NCBI GenBank assembly: GCA_019638115.1
Contig: JAHBUK010000004.1
Coordinates: 350,794 to 414,793, forward strand
Length of the DNA stretch: 64,000 nucleotides
DNA from: Flavobacteriales bacterium
GTDB taxonomy: Bacteria; Bacteroidota; Bacteroidia; Flavobacteriales_F; PHOS-HE28
Direction: 5' to 3'
In this document: in pieces, positions 1 to 7,146 of the stretch
How the letters are laid out: every line of letters starts with the position of its first letter
How positions within the stretch are numbered: the first letter of the stretch is position 1
The notes under the pieces: model-generated
What the model saw: only the letters and a program-made list of their open reading frames with translations
The model's database searches: none
What the model was told of the DNA's origin: nothing
Made by a program: the position numbers and the translations under genes

Positions 1-98
1 AGGTTCGGGGCGAACGTGCGGCGCGTCTTGCGGTTGGAGTGGGAGACCTTGTTGCCGGTGATGACGTGCTTACCGGTGATCTGGCAGATCTTGGACAT
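1..98 (-). CDS. rpmB: 50S ribosomal protein L28, 5' part only
   Basis: Reading leftwards from ATG at 98, the 32 visible codons give [20 protein letters not shown] followed by [12 protein letters not shown]. This is the conserved N-terminus of ribosomal protein L28, including the CQITGK and the N-VSHSN-KT-R-F segments. L28 is a late-assembling large-subunit protein. The gene runs off the left edge, so only about the first 40% is visible. A TACATTTG -7 box lies 22 bases upstream of the start, so it appears to have its own promoter rather than reading through from cinA, which is more than 500 bases away across a repeat region. Confidence 0.93.
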   Translation of the reverse strand, partial: MSKICQITGKHVITGNKVSHSNRKTRRTFAPN

Positions 99-120
99 GG
101 CTGTACGGATTACGGGGGCG

Positions 121-128
121 CAAATGTA
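121..128 (-). promoter_or_regulatory. -7 box of the rpmB promoter
   Basis: The minus strand reads TACATTTG, a perfect match to the Bacteroidota -7 consensus TAnnTTTG, with its downstream end 22 bases before the rpmB ATG. No TTG -33 box was found at the expected 19 bp. Confidence 0.6.
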
Positions 129-153
129 AAGGTTTATATGGAATGTTGGTTGG

Positions 154-469
154 GGTTGGGATAGTTGAGGGGTTGGGATAGTTGAGGGGTTGGGAATGGT
201 TGAGAGGTTGGGAATAGTTGAAGAGGTTGGGAATGGTTGAGAGGTTGTTGCTTCGCTTTGCTCGCAATGACCGGGTTGAGAGGTTCGTTGAGGGGTCGGG
301 GCAATGTCCGGCAGGCTTCCAGCCTGTCGATGCAGTTCGGTTGAGAGGTTGGGATTAGTTGAGAGGTTGGGAATAGTTGAGAGGTTGGGATAGTTGAGAG
401 GTTGGGATAGTTGAGAGGTTGGGATAGTTGAGAGGTTGGGATTAGTTGAGAGGTTGGGATAGTTGAGAG
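154..469. repeat. Tandem repeat array, 17-18 bp unit, two blocks
   Basis: Imperfect head-to-tail copies of GGTTGGGATAGTTGAGA occupy 154-242 (about five copies) and 347-469 (about seven copies). They vary mainly in GGGATAG, GGGATTAG and GGGAATAG. The blocks are separated by a dispersed-repeat-like element (247-272) and by a short inverted repeat CAGGCT-TCC-AGCCTG at 312-326. Frames through the array stay open on the minus strand (NPSTIPT/SQPLN-like peptides), but their composition is repeat-driven and not a plausible protein. The array fills the space between the 3' end of cinA and the rpmB promoter; no gene is seen in 129-642. Confidence 0.85.
247..272 (-). repeat. Dispersed repeat element, copy 1 (GCGAGCAAAGCGAAGCAAC type)
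   Basis: On the minus strand this reads GGTCATTGCGAGC followed by AAAGCGAAGCAAC. The same 26 bases recur at 473-498 and in degenerate form at 513-538. From general knowledge, short TCATTGCGAG...GAAGCAA elements are scattered between genes in many Bacteroidota and other genomes; their function is unknown to me. Confidence 0.65.
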
Positions 470-472
470 GTT

Positions 473-498
473 GTTGCTTCGCTTTGCTCGCAATGACC
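473..498 (-). repeat. Dispersed repeat element, copy 2
   Basis: Identical to 247-272 over 26 bases, placed directly after the second tandem block. Both copies therefore terminate a run of 17-18 bp repeats. Confidence 0.65.
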
Positions 499-512
499 AT
501 GGTTGAGGGGGT

Positions 513-538
513 GTTGCTTCGTAGAGCCTCGCAGTGAC
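513..538 (-). repeat. Dispersed repeat element, degenerate copy 3
   Basis: Plus-strand GTTGCTTCGTAGAGCCTCGC AGTGAC resembles the two upstream copies but differs in the centre. It lies about 100 bases beyond the stop of cinA, the last recognisable piece before the gene. Confidence 0.45.
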
Positions 539-642
539 GGCTCGCAATGTCCAGGATTGAGGTGGTTTACGACCTTAATGGATCTTCCGAAGGACCTACG
601 ACGCGGATCCTTCAACCGTACCAGCCACCGAACGCACTATGG

Positions 643-1929
643 TCAAAGGTTCTCGTCGACCATGGGGCGGTGCGCCGGGTGGTCCAGCAGTTCCTTGCGC
701 AGCATGTTCAGGGCGGCCAACGCACTGCGCTTGATCACCAGATCGCGGCTTCCGGGGAAGTTCCCCATGGTACTGCGCACGCCATGAGGTCCCGCCACTG
801 CTATCCACACCGTACCGACCGGCTTCTCCGGGGTGCCTCCATCCGGTCCGGCCACGCCACTGATGGCGATGCTGTGGTCGGTACGCAGCGCCTGCCTCAC
901 CCCTTGCGCCATCTGCTCCACAACGGGTCTGCTGACCGCCCCTTCCAGCTTCAGCATATCCGCCGGAATGCCCAGTTCGGCCATCTTCACGGCATTGGCA
1001 TAGCTTACCACACCGCCCACGTAGTAGGCGCTGCTTCCCGGTATGCTGGTAACCAAGTGGCTCACAAAGCCACCGGTGCAGCTTTCGGCCAGCCCCAGGG
1101 TCTCCCCGCGCTCCTTCAGCATGCGCCCCACCACCTGTTCCAGGCGCTCCTCCCCTTCACCGAAGATCAACTCGGGGATCAGCCGGTACAGTTGCTGGGC
1201 TTTCTGGTCCACACGGTCACGCGCTCCGAGGGGATCGTTGTTGGCATACGTGCTCAAACGCAGCTTCACCAGACCGGGACTGGGCAGGTAGGCCAGTTTG
1301 ATGGCGCCTTCGGCCAGGCTGTCTTCCCAAGCGGCAATGCGCTGCGCAAGGTGGCTCTCCCCGAGGCCCGTTGTGAGCACGGTGCGATGCACGATGGTGG
1401 GGGGCGTGAACCGGCGCTTCAGTTCAGGTAGGATGTGCTGCTCCATCATCGCCTTCATCTCGTAGGGCACCCCGGGCATGCTCACGTACACGCGTCCTTC
1501 GCGCTCGAACCACATGCCGCTGGCCGTTCCCCGCTCGTTGGGGACCACGGTGCAATTCTCCGGCAGGTCAGCCTGTGCCCGGTTCACCTCCAAAGGCTCC
1601 CGGCCAAGGCTCTCGAAGAAGGCCGCGATACGGGCTTCGATGTGTGGATGGCGTACCAGATGAGTCCCGAAGAACTCGCACAGGGTATGCTTGGTGATAT
1701 CGTCCTTGGTGGGCCCCAGCCCTCCGGTGATGAGCAGCACATCGGTCCGGACCTGGGCCAGGGCATCCAGGATCTCCTGGCGATCATCACCGATCACCAG
1801 TACGCGTGTCGCACGGATGCCGATCAGCGAAAGCTGTTCACCGATCCAGCCCGCATTGGTATTGATCGTTTGGCCGATCAGTAGTTCGTCGCCGATGGAC
1901 AGGACGGTGGCGGTGATCTCTTGGGACAT
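643..1929 (-). CDS. cinA: CinA family nicotinamide-nucleotide amidase / competence-damage protein
   Basis: The 428-residue length is normal for full-length CinA. The N-terminal half (about 1-170) is the MoaB/MogA-like domain, with VLSIGDELLIGQTINTNAGW and LLITGGLGPTKDD. The C-terminal domain (about 265-420) is the PncC-type amidase with ESCTGG and an Ala/Gly-rich VGGVVSYAN segment. Family knowledge: CinA deamidates NMN in pyridine-nucleotide salvage, and the N-terminal domain acts on ADP-ribose-type compounds. A -7-like box GACATTTG ends four bases before the ATG, so the mRNA may be leaderless. The gene faces the repeat region and is separated by 66 bases from the next minus gene upstream. 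Confidence 0.95.
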   Translation of the reverse strand: MSQEITATVLSIGDELLIGQTINTNAGWIGEQLSLIGIRATRVLVIGDDRQEILDALAQVRTDVLLITGGLGPTKDDITKHTLCEFFGTHLVRHPHIEARIAAFFESLGREPLEVNRAQADLPENCTVVPNERGTASGMWFEREGRVYVSMPGVPYEMKAMMEQHILPELKRRFTPPTIVHRTVLTTGLGESHLAQRIAAWEDSLAEGAIKLAYLPSPGLVKLRLSTYANNDPLGARDRVDQKAQQLYRLIPELIFGEGEERLEQVVGRMLKERGETLGLAESCTGGFVSHLVTSIPGSSAYYVGGVVSYANAVKMAELGIPADMLKLEGAVSRPVVEQMAQGVRQALRTDHSIAISGVAGPDGGTPEKPVGTVWIAVAGPHGVRSTMGNFPGSRDLVIKRSALAALNMLRKELLDHPAHRPMVDENL

Positions 1930-1933
1930 GGTG

Positions 1934-1941
1934 CAAATGTC
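1934..1941 (-). promoter_or_regulatory. -7-like box immediately upstream of cinA
   Basis: Minus strand GACATTTG (one mismatch to TAnnTTTG), separated from the cinA ATG by only four bases. A start site at the usual distance would fall on the start codon. Confidence 0.4.
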
Positions 1942-1995
1942 GCCACGCGACCCGCTCGATGGCCTGAGTGCAAGATCGACGGGGCTGCGGTCCGA

Positions 1996-2682
1996 TCAAT
2001 TCGGCCGCACAGCGAACCACAAGTGGTGCTTGGTGCCCTTGTTCCCGTGGGCGAATACCTTCTGCTCCTCCACGTGGAAGCCGGCCATGCCCAGGCGGCG
2101 GGTGAAGGGTGGATGCGGATGCGTGCTCCAGACCGCCAGCACGCCACCGGGGCGAAGTGCCACATAGGCGGATCGCAGCCCCCGATGGGAGTATAGGCGG
2201 TTGTTCCGCGGCTGGGTCAAGCCCTCCGGACCATTGTCGGTATCGAGCAGGATGGCATCGTAGCTTTCCTTGCCGCTGCGGATCAGCTCCAGCACATCCC
2301 CAAGGTGCACGATCGTGCGCGGATCACTGAGGGGCATGCCGGCCCGCTCGCCCATGGGCCCCTGGTTCCAGGTGACCACCTGGGGCACGAGCTCCGCCAC
2401 GATCACCTTGCCTTTGTCGCCCACCTTGCGCAGTACCGCAGCAAGCGTGAACCCCATGCCCAGCCCGCCGATCACCACATGGGCCTGTTCGGGGTGGCGT
2501 AGGCGCTGCAAGGCCAGATCGGCCAGGGCATCCTCCGAACCGTGGTGGGCCGTGGTCATCAATTCACCGGTGGCCCCGGCCACCTCGATGGTGTAGTCCT
2601 GGTCGCGCTGGTAGAACAGGAGTTCCCCTGCACCGCCGGGTATCGGGGCACGGTCCAGGAGCTTGTTGATGCGCATCTTCAT
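1996..2682 (-). CDS. Spermidine-synthase-like SAM-fold protein
   Basis: This 228-residue protein has the Rossmann-like fold of the spermine/spermidine synthase family. Visible are the VIGGLGMGFTLAAVLRK glycine loop (about residue 70), VIVAELVPQVVTWNQ for the second strand with an acidic residue, a GDVLELI segment, and the acidic YDAILLDTDNGP motif where aminopropyltransferases bind substrate. Annotation pipelines usually call this type spermidine synthase, but the N-terminal polyamine-binding domain is short, so a methyltransferase-like role cannot be excluded. The start could be the ATG at 2682 or the one two codons in. The gene lies head-to-head with the CotH gene, 94 bases apart. Confidence 0.75.
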   Translation of the reverse strand: MKMRINKLLDRAPIPGGAGELLFYQRDQDYTIEVAGATGELMTTAHHGSEDALADLALQRLRHPEQAHVVIGGLGMGFTLAAVLRKVGDKGKVIVAELVPQVVTWNQGPMGERAGMPLSDPRTIVHLGDVLELIRSGKESYDAILLDTDNGPEGLTQPRNNRLYSHRGLRSAYVALRPGGVLAVWSTHPHPPFTRRLGMAGFHVEEQKVFAHGNKGTKHHLWFAVRPN

Positions 2683-2763
2683 GGGCAGGGTGCCGCTCGG
2701 CGATGATCGCAGAACGGGGGCACAAGGTCCGGTAAAGCACGAACATCAGCACCAACGGCCCCC

Positions 2764-2771
2764 TACCTTTG
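2764..2771 (+). promoter_or_regulatory. -7 box of the CotH/T9SS gene
   Basis: TACCTTTG is a perfect TAnnTTTG match, only five bases before the ATG at 2777. It helps choose that start over ATG codons further upstream, and suggests a leaderless or near-leaderless mRNA. Confidence 0.6.
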
Positions 2772-2776
2772 CACGT

Positions 2777-5233
2777 ATGGCCCGGTCCATGCTCAAGCAC
2801 CTGTTCGCGATCGCCAGGCCAAGTGCCTTGGTGGCGCTGAGCGTGGCATGGAGCGCAGCACCGTTGCGGGCACAATTGCTGATCAACGAGGTCTGCTCCA
2901 GGAACATCAGCGTGGTGGAGGACCCCATGGGCCGCCATCCCGACTGGGTGGAGTTGCACAATGCGGGAACCACAGGCATTCTGCTGAGCGACCATTACCT
3001 GAGCGACCGGGTGACGGACCGAGCACAATGGCGACTTCCGGAGGTTACGCTCGCGCCGGGTGGATACATCGTGCTATATGCCGGCAAGCACGGCGATGGT
3101 CCGCTGCACTTCAACTTCAGCATCGCCAGCGCCGGCGAGGGTGTGCACCTCTCGGACCTGGCCCTGAACCCCGTGCATAGCTTGCTGGTGCCCTCACTGC
3201 GTGCCGATCACAGTTATGGCTTGGTGAATGGCACACCACGCTATTTCGCAGAACCCACACCTGGCGCGTCCAACACCACCGAAGCCTTCCTTGGCTACGC
3301 ACCCATGCCGCTGGCCACCAAAGCACCAGGGCGATACACGGGTCCTTTGACCGTGCACTTGAGCCATGCCAACGGCACCAACCTCCACTTCTCCACGGAT
3401 GGCAGGGACCCCGATCTGGACATGCCCTTGCTGGCCGACCCCTTGGTACTGACCTCCACCACGGTGGTGAAAGCATTGGCTTCAGGGCCCGGCCTGTTGC
3501 CTTCGGATCTTTTCGTGGCAACCTACTTGATCGACGTTGCCCACGACCTGCCGGTGATCTCGCTCTCCACCCACCCGGACAGCCTGTGGGATTGGAACCG
3601 GGGCATCTACATGTTCGGCCCGGAGGCCGATACGACCTTTCCCTATCGGGGAGCCAATTTCTGGCGGAACAACCACATCCCCGGACACTTCGAGTTCTTT
3701 GATGAAGGCGGCAACCTGGGCCTCTCGCAACGCGTGGACCTCCGGATGCATGGTGGCTCACAGGCACGCACCAGGGACCAACGCCCCTTCCGCATCACGG
3801 CCCGGAGCCGCTACGGCAGCAACAGCCTCTCCTTCCCCTTCTTCCCGGAACGCGGCAGGCTGGAGACCTACAAGCAACTGGTGCTGCGCAATTCGAGCGG
3901 CGACTTCTGCCTGTCCAACTTCCGCGATGGCTTCTGGCACCAGGTATCGCTGCACAACGACCTGGACATCGATGTGCTCGGTTTCAGACCCGTGGTGCTG
4001 TATTTGAACGGCAACTACTGGGGCTGGATGAACCTCCGCGAACGCATCAACCTCGGCCTGTTGGCCAACGACTACGGGGCGAACATCGACTCGGTGCTGC
4101 TGATGAACCAGGAGAACGTGAGCGTGCAGGGCGACACCATCCACTTCCACAACCTGCGCGAGCACATCATCCATGCGGACCTGGCACAAGCTGCCAATTG
4201 GAACGTGGTGGAGGACCAGTTCGACTTGCACAGCTTCAAGGATTACATGGTGCTGGAGATGTTCGCAGGCAATGTGGATTGGCCGGCCAACAATGTGCGG
4301 TACTGGAAACCAGCACTGAATTCGGGCAAATGGCGCTACCTGATGCACGACCTGGACGCCACCATGAACGTGTATGGCTGGATAACGATGGATGTGGACA
4401 TGTTCTGGCTGGTGCTGGAGCATCGGGCCGATAAACAGGTGAGCATGATCTTCGCCAGCCTGCTTGGTGTGCCGGAGTTCAAACGAACCTTCCTGAATCG
4501 CTTCGCCGACCTGATGAACACCACCTTTCGCGAGGATCGCCTGTTGGAGGAGAAGAACGAGATACTGGACCTGGTCACCTCCGAAGCACCCCGGCACTAC
4601 GCTCGTTGGAATTGCGACTTGGGGCAATTCAACTTGCACAACCACACCTTGCTGCCGGAGTTCTTCTCCGTGCGGGCGGGCCATGTGCGCGATCACATCC
4701 TTAGCCGCTTCAGTTTACCGAATGACGCTTTACTGGGGTTCGAGACCTTCCCTCCGGGTGCTGGCCGGATCGATCTGAACACCATCAGGCCGGAGCTTCC
4801 GTTCGAGGGCTACTATTTCAACGGCAACCCCATCGATCTGTTGGCGCACGCCGAGGAGGGCTACGTGTTCGACCACTGGAGCTACGGCCCGGAGCCGGAA
4901 TTCCAGGACCGTACTGCACGTTTGCAACGAAGCTTCGCCGAGAATGGGACCATCACCGCGTATTTCCGACGTGAAGGCCAGGACCTGCAAGCCTTCCCGA
5001 ATCCGTTCAGCACCACCCTAAACCTGGGGCTTAACGCCGAGCAGGCCGGGCTTGCGGAAGTAACCGTGTATGACCTGCGCGGATCGGTGGTTCACACCAG
5101 CACCGCTGCTGCCAGCGAAGGTCAGAACCGGATCGCCCTCGACCTGGGCCAGCTTAGTGCAGGTACGTACTTGGTTAGCACCACCTTGAACGGCGCTCGC
5201 ACCAGCACACGTGTGGTGAAGCTGCCCTACTGA
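2777..5233 (+). CDS. Secreted CotH kinase-family protein with lamin-tail domain and T9SS sorting signal
   Basis: The 818-residue product begins with a signal peptide (MARSMLKHLFAIARPSALVA... ending ...PLRAQ). A lamin-tail domain follows (about 30-145, LLINEVCSRN, DWVELHNAG, LAPGGYIVLYAG), then a chitobiase-like C-terminal repeat (about 190-250, FSTDGRDPD, STTVVKALA). The CotH kinase-like domain covers about 255-620 (LPVISLSTHPDSL, WGWMNLRERIN, WRYLMHDLDATMN). The last 80 residues are a T9SS type A sorting domain (FPNPFS ... LSAGTYLVST). CotH of Bacillus phosphorylates spore-coat proteins; in Bacteroidota such multidomain forms are exported to the cell surface with unknown targets. The longer frame starting at 2663 was rejected because it overlaps the divergent gene and lacks the signal peptide at its N-terminus. 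Confidence 0.9.
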   Translation: MARSMLKHLFAIARPSALVALSVAWSAAPLRAQLLINEVCSRNISVVEDPMGRHPDWVELHNAGTTGILLSDHYLSDRVTDRAQWRLPEVTLAPGGYIVLYAGKHGDGPLHFNFSIASAGEGVHLSDLALNPVHSLLVPSLRADHSYGLVNGTPRYFAEPTPGASNTTEAFLGYAPMPLATKAPGRYTGPLTVHLSHANGTNLHFSTDGRDPDLDMPLLADPLVLTSTTVVKALASGPGLLPSDLFVATYLIDVAHDLPVISLSTHPDSLWDWNRGIYMFGPEADTTFPYRGANFWRNNHIPGHFEFFDEGGNLGLSQRVDLRMHGGSQARTRDQRPFRITARSRYGSNSLSFPFFPERGRLETYKQLVLRNSSGDFCLSNFRDGFWHQVSLHNDLDIDVLGFRPVVLYLNGNYWGWMNLRERINLGLLANDYGANIDSVLLMNQENVSVQGDTIHFHNLREHIIHADLAQAANWNVVEDQFDLHSFKDYMVLEMFAGNVDWPANNVRYWKPALNSGKWRYLMHDLDATMNVYGWITMDVDMFWLVLEHRADKQVSMIFASLLGVPEFKRTFLNRFADLMNTTFREDRLLEEKNEILDLVTSEAPRHYARWNCDLGQFNLHNHTLLPEFFSVRAGHVRDHILSRFSLPNDALLGFETFPPGAGRIDLNTIRPELPFEGYYFNGNPIDLLAHAEEGYVFDHWSYGPEPEFQDRTARLQRSFAENGTITAYFRREGQDLQAFPNPFSTTLNLGLNAEQAGLAEVTVYDLRGSVVHTSTAAASEGQNRIALDLGQLSAGTYLVSTTLNGARTSTRVVKLPY

Positions 5234-5242
5234 ACAAAGGGG

Positions 5243-5250
5243 TACCTTCG
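5243..5250 (+). promoter_or_regulatory. -7-like box before the NPPHGEPGH lipoprotein
   Basis: TACCTTCG lies ten bases beyond the stop of the CotH gene and 19 bases before the ATG at 5270. It matches TAnnTTTG except for one C. Confidence 0.45.
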
Positions 5251-5269
5251 CACCACGTTCAACCCTTCC

Positions 5270-5713
5270 ATGCCAACAATGCGCACCCTGCCCACTTTTG
5301 CTGCAGCCATCTCCATTTTGCTCCTTGCTGCCTGCGGGCAGAACGAACCCGTAAAGCAACCTACTGCCACGCAACCTGCCCCTGGTTCCGTGGTGCAGCC
5401 GGTGCAAACCATGGGTGAACCAGCGGCACAAAGCATGAGCTCGGCCGGGACACCTGCCCTGAACCCGCCACACGGCGAACCAGGCCACGTATGCGAGATC
5501 CCGGTGGGTTCCCCATTGGATGGTTCCGCAGCTCCGGCACCAGCACCGACCATGGCTCCTGCCCCTCCGTCCATGATCCCCACGCAGTCATTGACCATTC
5601 CTGCCAATGGTGGTGCTCCCGTTCCCAGCGGAAGCATGTCAGGCAAGCCGAATCCACCCCACGGTGAGCCCGGCCATGTGTGTGAGCTGGGAGTGGGAGA
5701 GATCCTACCCTGA
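5270..5713 (+). CDS. Small Pro-rich lipoprotein with duplicated NPPHGEPGHVCE motif
   Basis: The 147-residue protein has a lipoprotein signal (AISILLLAAC, Cys24 from the first ATG) and should be anchored in a membrane. The rest is low-complexity, rich in Pro, Ala, Gln and Met. It is punctuated by two near-identical motifs, NPPHGEPGHVCEIPVG (about residues 64-79) and NPPHGEPGHVCELGVG (about 128-143). Each motif has His, Glu, His and Cys residues that could bind a metal; this is inference. I recall similar His/Cys motifs in other uncharacterised Bacteroidota lipoproteins but know no function. The start may be at 5270 or the ATG at 5279. The gene converges with the GNAT gene, six bases apart. Confidence 0.75.
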   Translation: MPTMRTLPTFAAAISILLLAACGQNEPVKQPTATQPAPGSVVQPVQTMGEPAAQSMSSAGTPALNPPHGEPGHVCEIPVGSPLDGSAAPAPAPTMAPAPPSMIPTQSLTIPANGGAPVPSGSMSGKPNPPHGEPGHVCELGVGEILP

Positions 5714-5719
5714 TCGCGC

Positions 5720-6841
5720 TCAAAGCGCCTTTTCGTAAACGCGGTAGCGTTTGCGAACACGTGCGCCAAGCCGCTCCAGCTCGGCGCGCATGCGCATGTT
5801 GCTCTCCAACACCAAGTGGCTATCGAGCAGTGTCAAACCGCGCGCACGAGCCTCTTGGAAGAGGCTTGTTGCCAGCACCGTTGTGAGGCCCCTGCCCTGC
5901 TGGTCCGGCCGCACCGCTCCGAGGAACAGGTCCAGCTGCCTGGTACTGCGCATGGCGCGCAGAATGTGCCACCAGCCCAAGGGGAAGAGGCGGCCTTTGG
6001 CGCGTTGCAAGCCGATGGACATGTCGGGCATGGCCACTACGAAAGCGACGGGCCGATCAGTAGCATCCACGATGAGTTTCACAAGGCTCGGATCGAGCAC
6101 GGGCATGTATTTGGCAGCCAACTCCTGCATCTCCTGTTCGCTCATGGGCATGAATCCCAGCAGTTCGCCATAGGTCTCGTTCACCAATCGGAGCACAGGA
6201 ACGATCCAGGGTCTCAAGTCCTGTTTGGTGCGCAAGTGGAGAAGTCGCAGATCACCCTTGCCCATTACCCGTTGCACCAAGCGTTGATACACCTCGGGCA
6301 GCTCCGAAGGAATTTCCACTTGGTATACGAGCGCATCCGCATGCTTGCCGTAACCGCACGCTTCCACCAAGGGAGCCATGTATGCTGGATCCGTGGGCGT
6401 GGCCAGCACTGGCAGGTATTCAAAACCATCCACCTGCATGCCTTGTGGATCTTTATCGCTAAGCCCAAAGGGGCCGATGATGCGATCCATGCCTCTACCG
6501 CGAGCCCAAGTTTCTGCTTGTGAAAGCAGGGCAGCCACTACATCCTGTCGGTCTATGGAAGCAAGCTGGTAAAAACGCCCGCAGGACTCACCGCGCAGTG
6601 CATTGTATGCAGGATGAATGATGCCCATTACCCGCCCGACCACAGCTCCATTCTCGATCGCCAACCAGCGTTCGTAGTGACATGCGCGCAAGGATGCATT
6701 CTTGGCTGGGCTGTGGAATTCCTCTTCATCAGCCCAAAATGGAGGAACGTAATTCGGCCTTCGGGCTGGCAATAGCGACGGCAAGCGGATGAATGATCGC
6801 AGCTCGGCACGCTGTTCAACCCGGATGATACTCAAGCTCAT
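5720..6841 (-). CDS. GNAT-family N-acetyltransferase-like protein
   Basis: This 373-residue protein opens with MSLSIIRVEQRAELRSFIRL and the PNYVPPFWADEEEFHSP motif. It has an IGPFGLSDKDPQGMQVDGFE segment in the middle and a C-terminal GNAT-like core (FLGAVRPDQQGRGLTTVLAT, with the Q/R-x-x-G-x-G/A acetyl-CoA loop, near 310-330). Proteins of this length and layout are common in Bacteroidota and are annotated as GNAT acetyltransferases or simply hypothetical; the substrate is unknown. Its upstream region is shared with the divergently transcribed PA-domain gene. Confidence 0.75.
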   Translation of the reverse strand: MSLSIIRVEQRAELRSFIRLPSLLPARRPNYVPPFWADEEEFHSPAKNASLRACHYERWLAIENGAVVGRVMGIIHPAYNALRGESCGRFYQLASIDRQDVVAALLSQAETWARGRGMDRIIGPFGLSDKDPQGMQVDGFEYLPVLATPTDPAYMAPLVEACGYGKHADALVYQVEIPSELPEVYQRLVQRVMGKGDLRLLHLRTKQDLRPWIVPVLRLVNETYGELLGFMPMSEQEMQELAAKYMPVLDPSLVKLIVDATDRPVAFVVAMPDMSIGLQRAKGRLFPLGWWHILRAMRSTRQLDLFLGAVRPDQQGRGLTTVLATSLFQEARARGLTLLDSHLVLESNMRMRAELERLGARVRKRYRVYEKAL

Positions 6842-7146
6842 GAAAGTCGGCTAATTAGCACAACATTAACCAGTTACGGACGATCCATGATCACACTACC
6901 GGTCCTTTTGCTTGGTTACAGCCACACTTCGGGGCCATGAAAGGATGGCGCAATTCATGATCGATCTTGGCAACGATCGAAGCCAGCTTCTGCGTTGATC
7001 ACAGGGGTATGCAGATCCAAGGGACAGGGACATTCATACGCGCGATTTTTTGGTGGCGCGTTGATGAATGGTTAACATTGTGACGCAGTAGAGCCCCACT
7101 TCTTAGGGGTGTGATGCAAAGAACCGTTCAACCTAAACCCATTCAG
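6842..7146. other. Divergent intergenic region with two mirror-image promoters
   Basis: No gene was seen in these 305 bases. Each outward-facing gene is preceded by the same 14-base theme: TGGTTAATGTTGTG on the minus strand (box TAATGTTG at 6861-6868) and TGGTTAACATTGTG on the plus strand (box TAACATTG at 7073-7080). Both boxes are one mismatch from TAnnTTTG. The rest shows a few short palindromic words such as CGATCTTGGCAACGATCG. Confidence 0.5.

Noticed and set aside
154-469. CRISPR array
   Set aside because: The repeated units are only 17-18 bp, contiguous, without unique spacers of constant length, and there are no cas genes.
134-547. Minus-strand open frame through the repeats coding for a Ser/Pro/Asn-rich protein
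   Set aside because: The peptide arises from translating the tandem repeat; repeats vary in length by one base so the frame changes between copies, and there is no start with supporting context.
547-1431. 294-codon plus-strand frame
   Set aside because: Antisense to cinA; His/Arg/Gln-rich with no domain.
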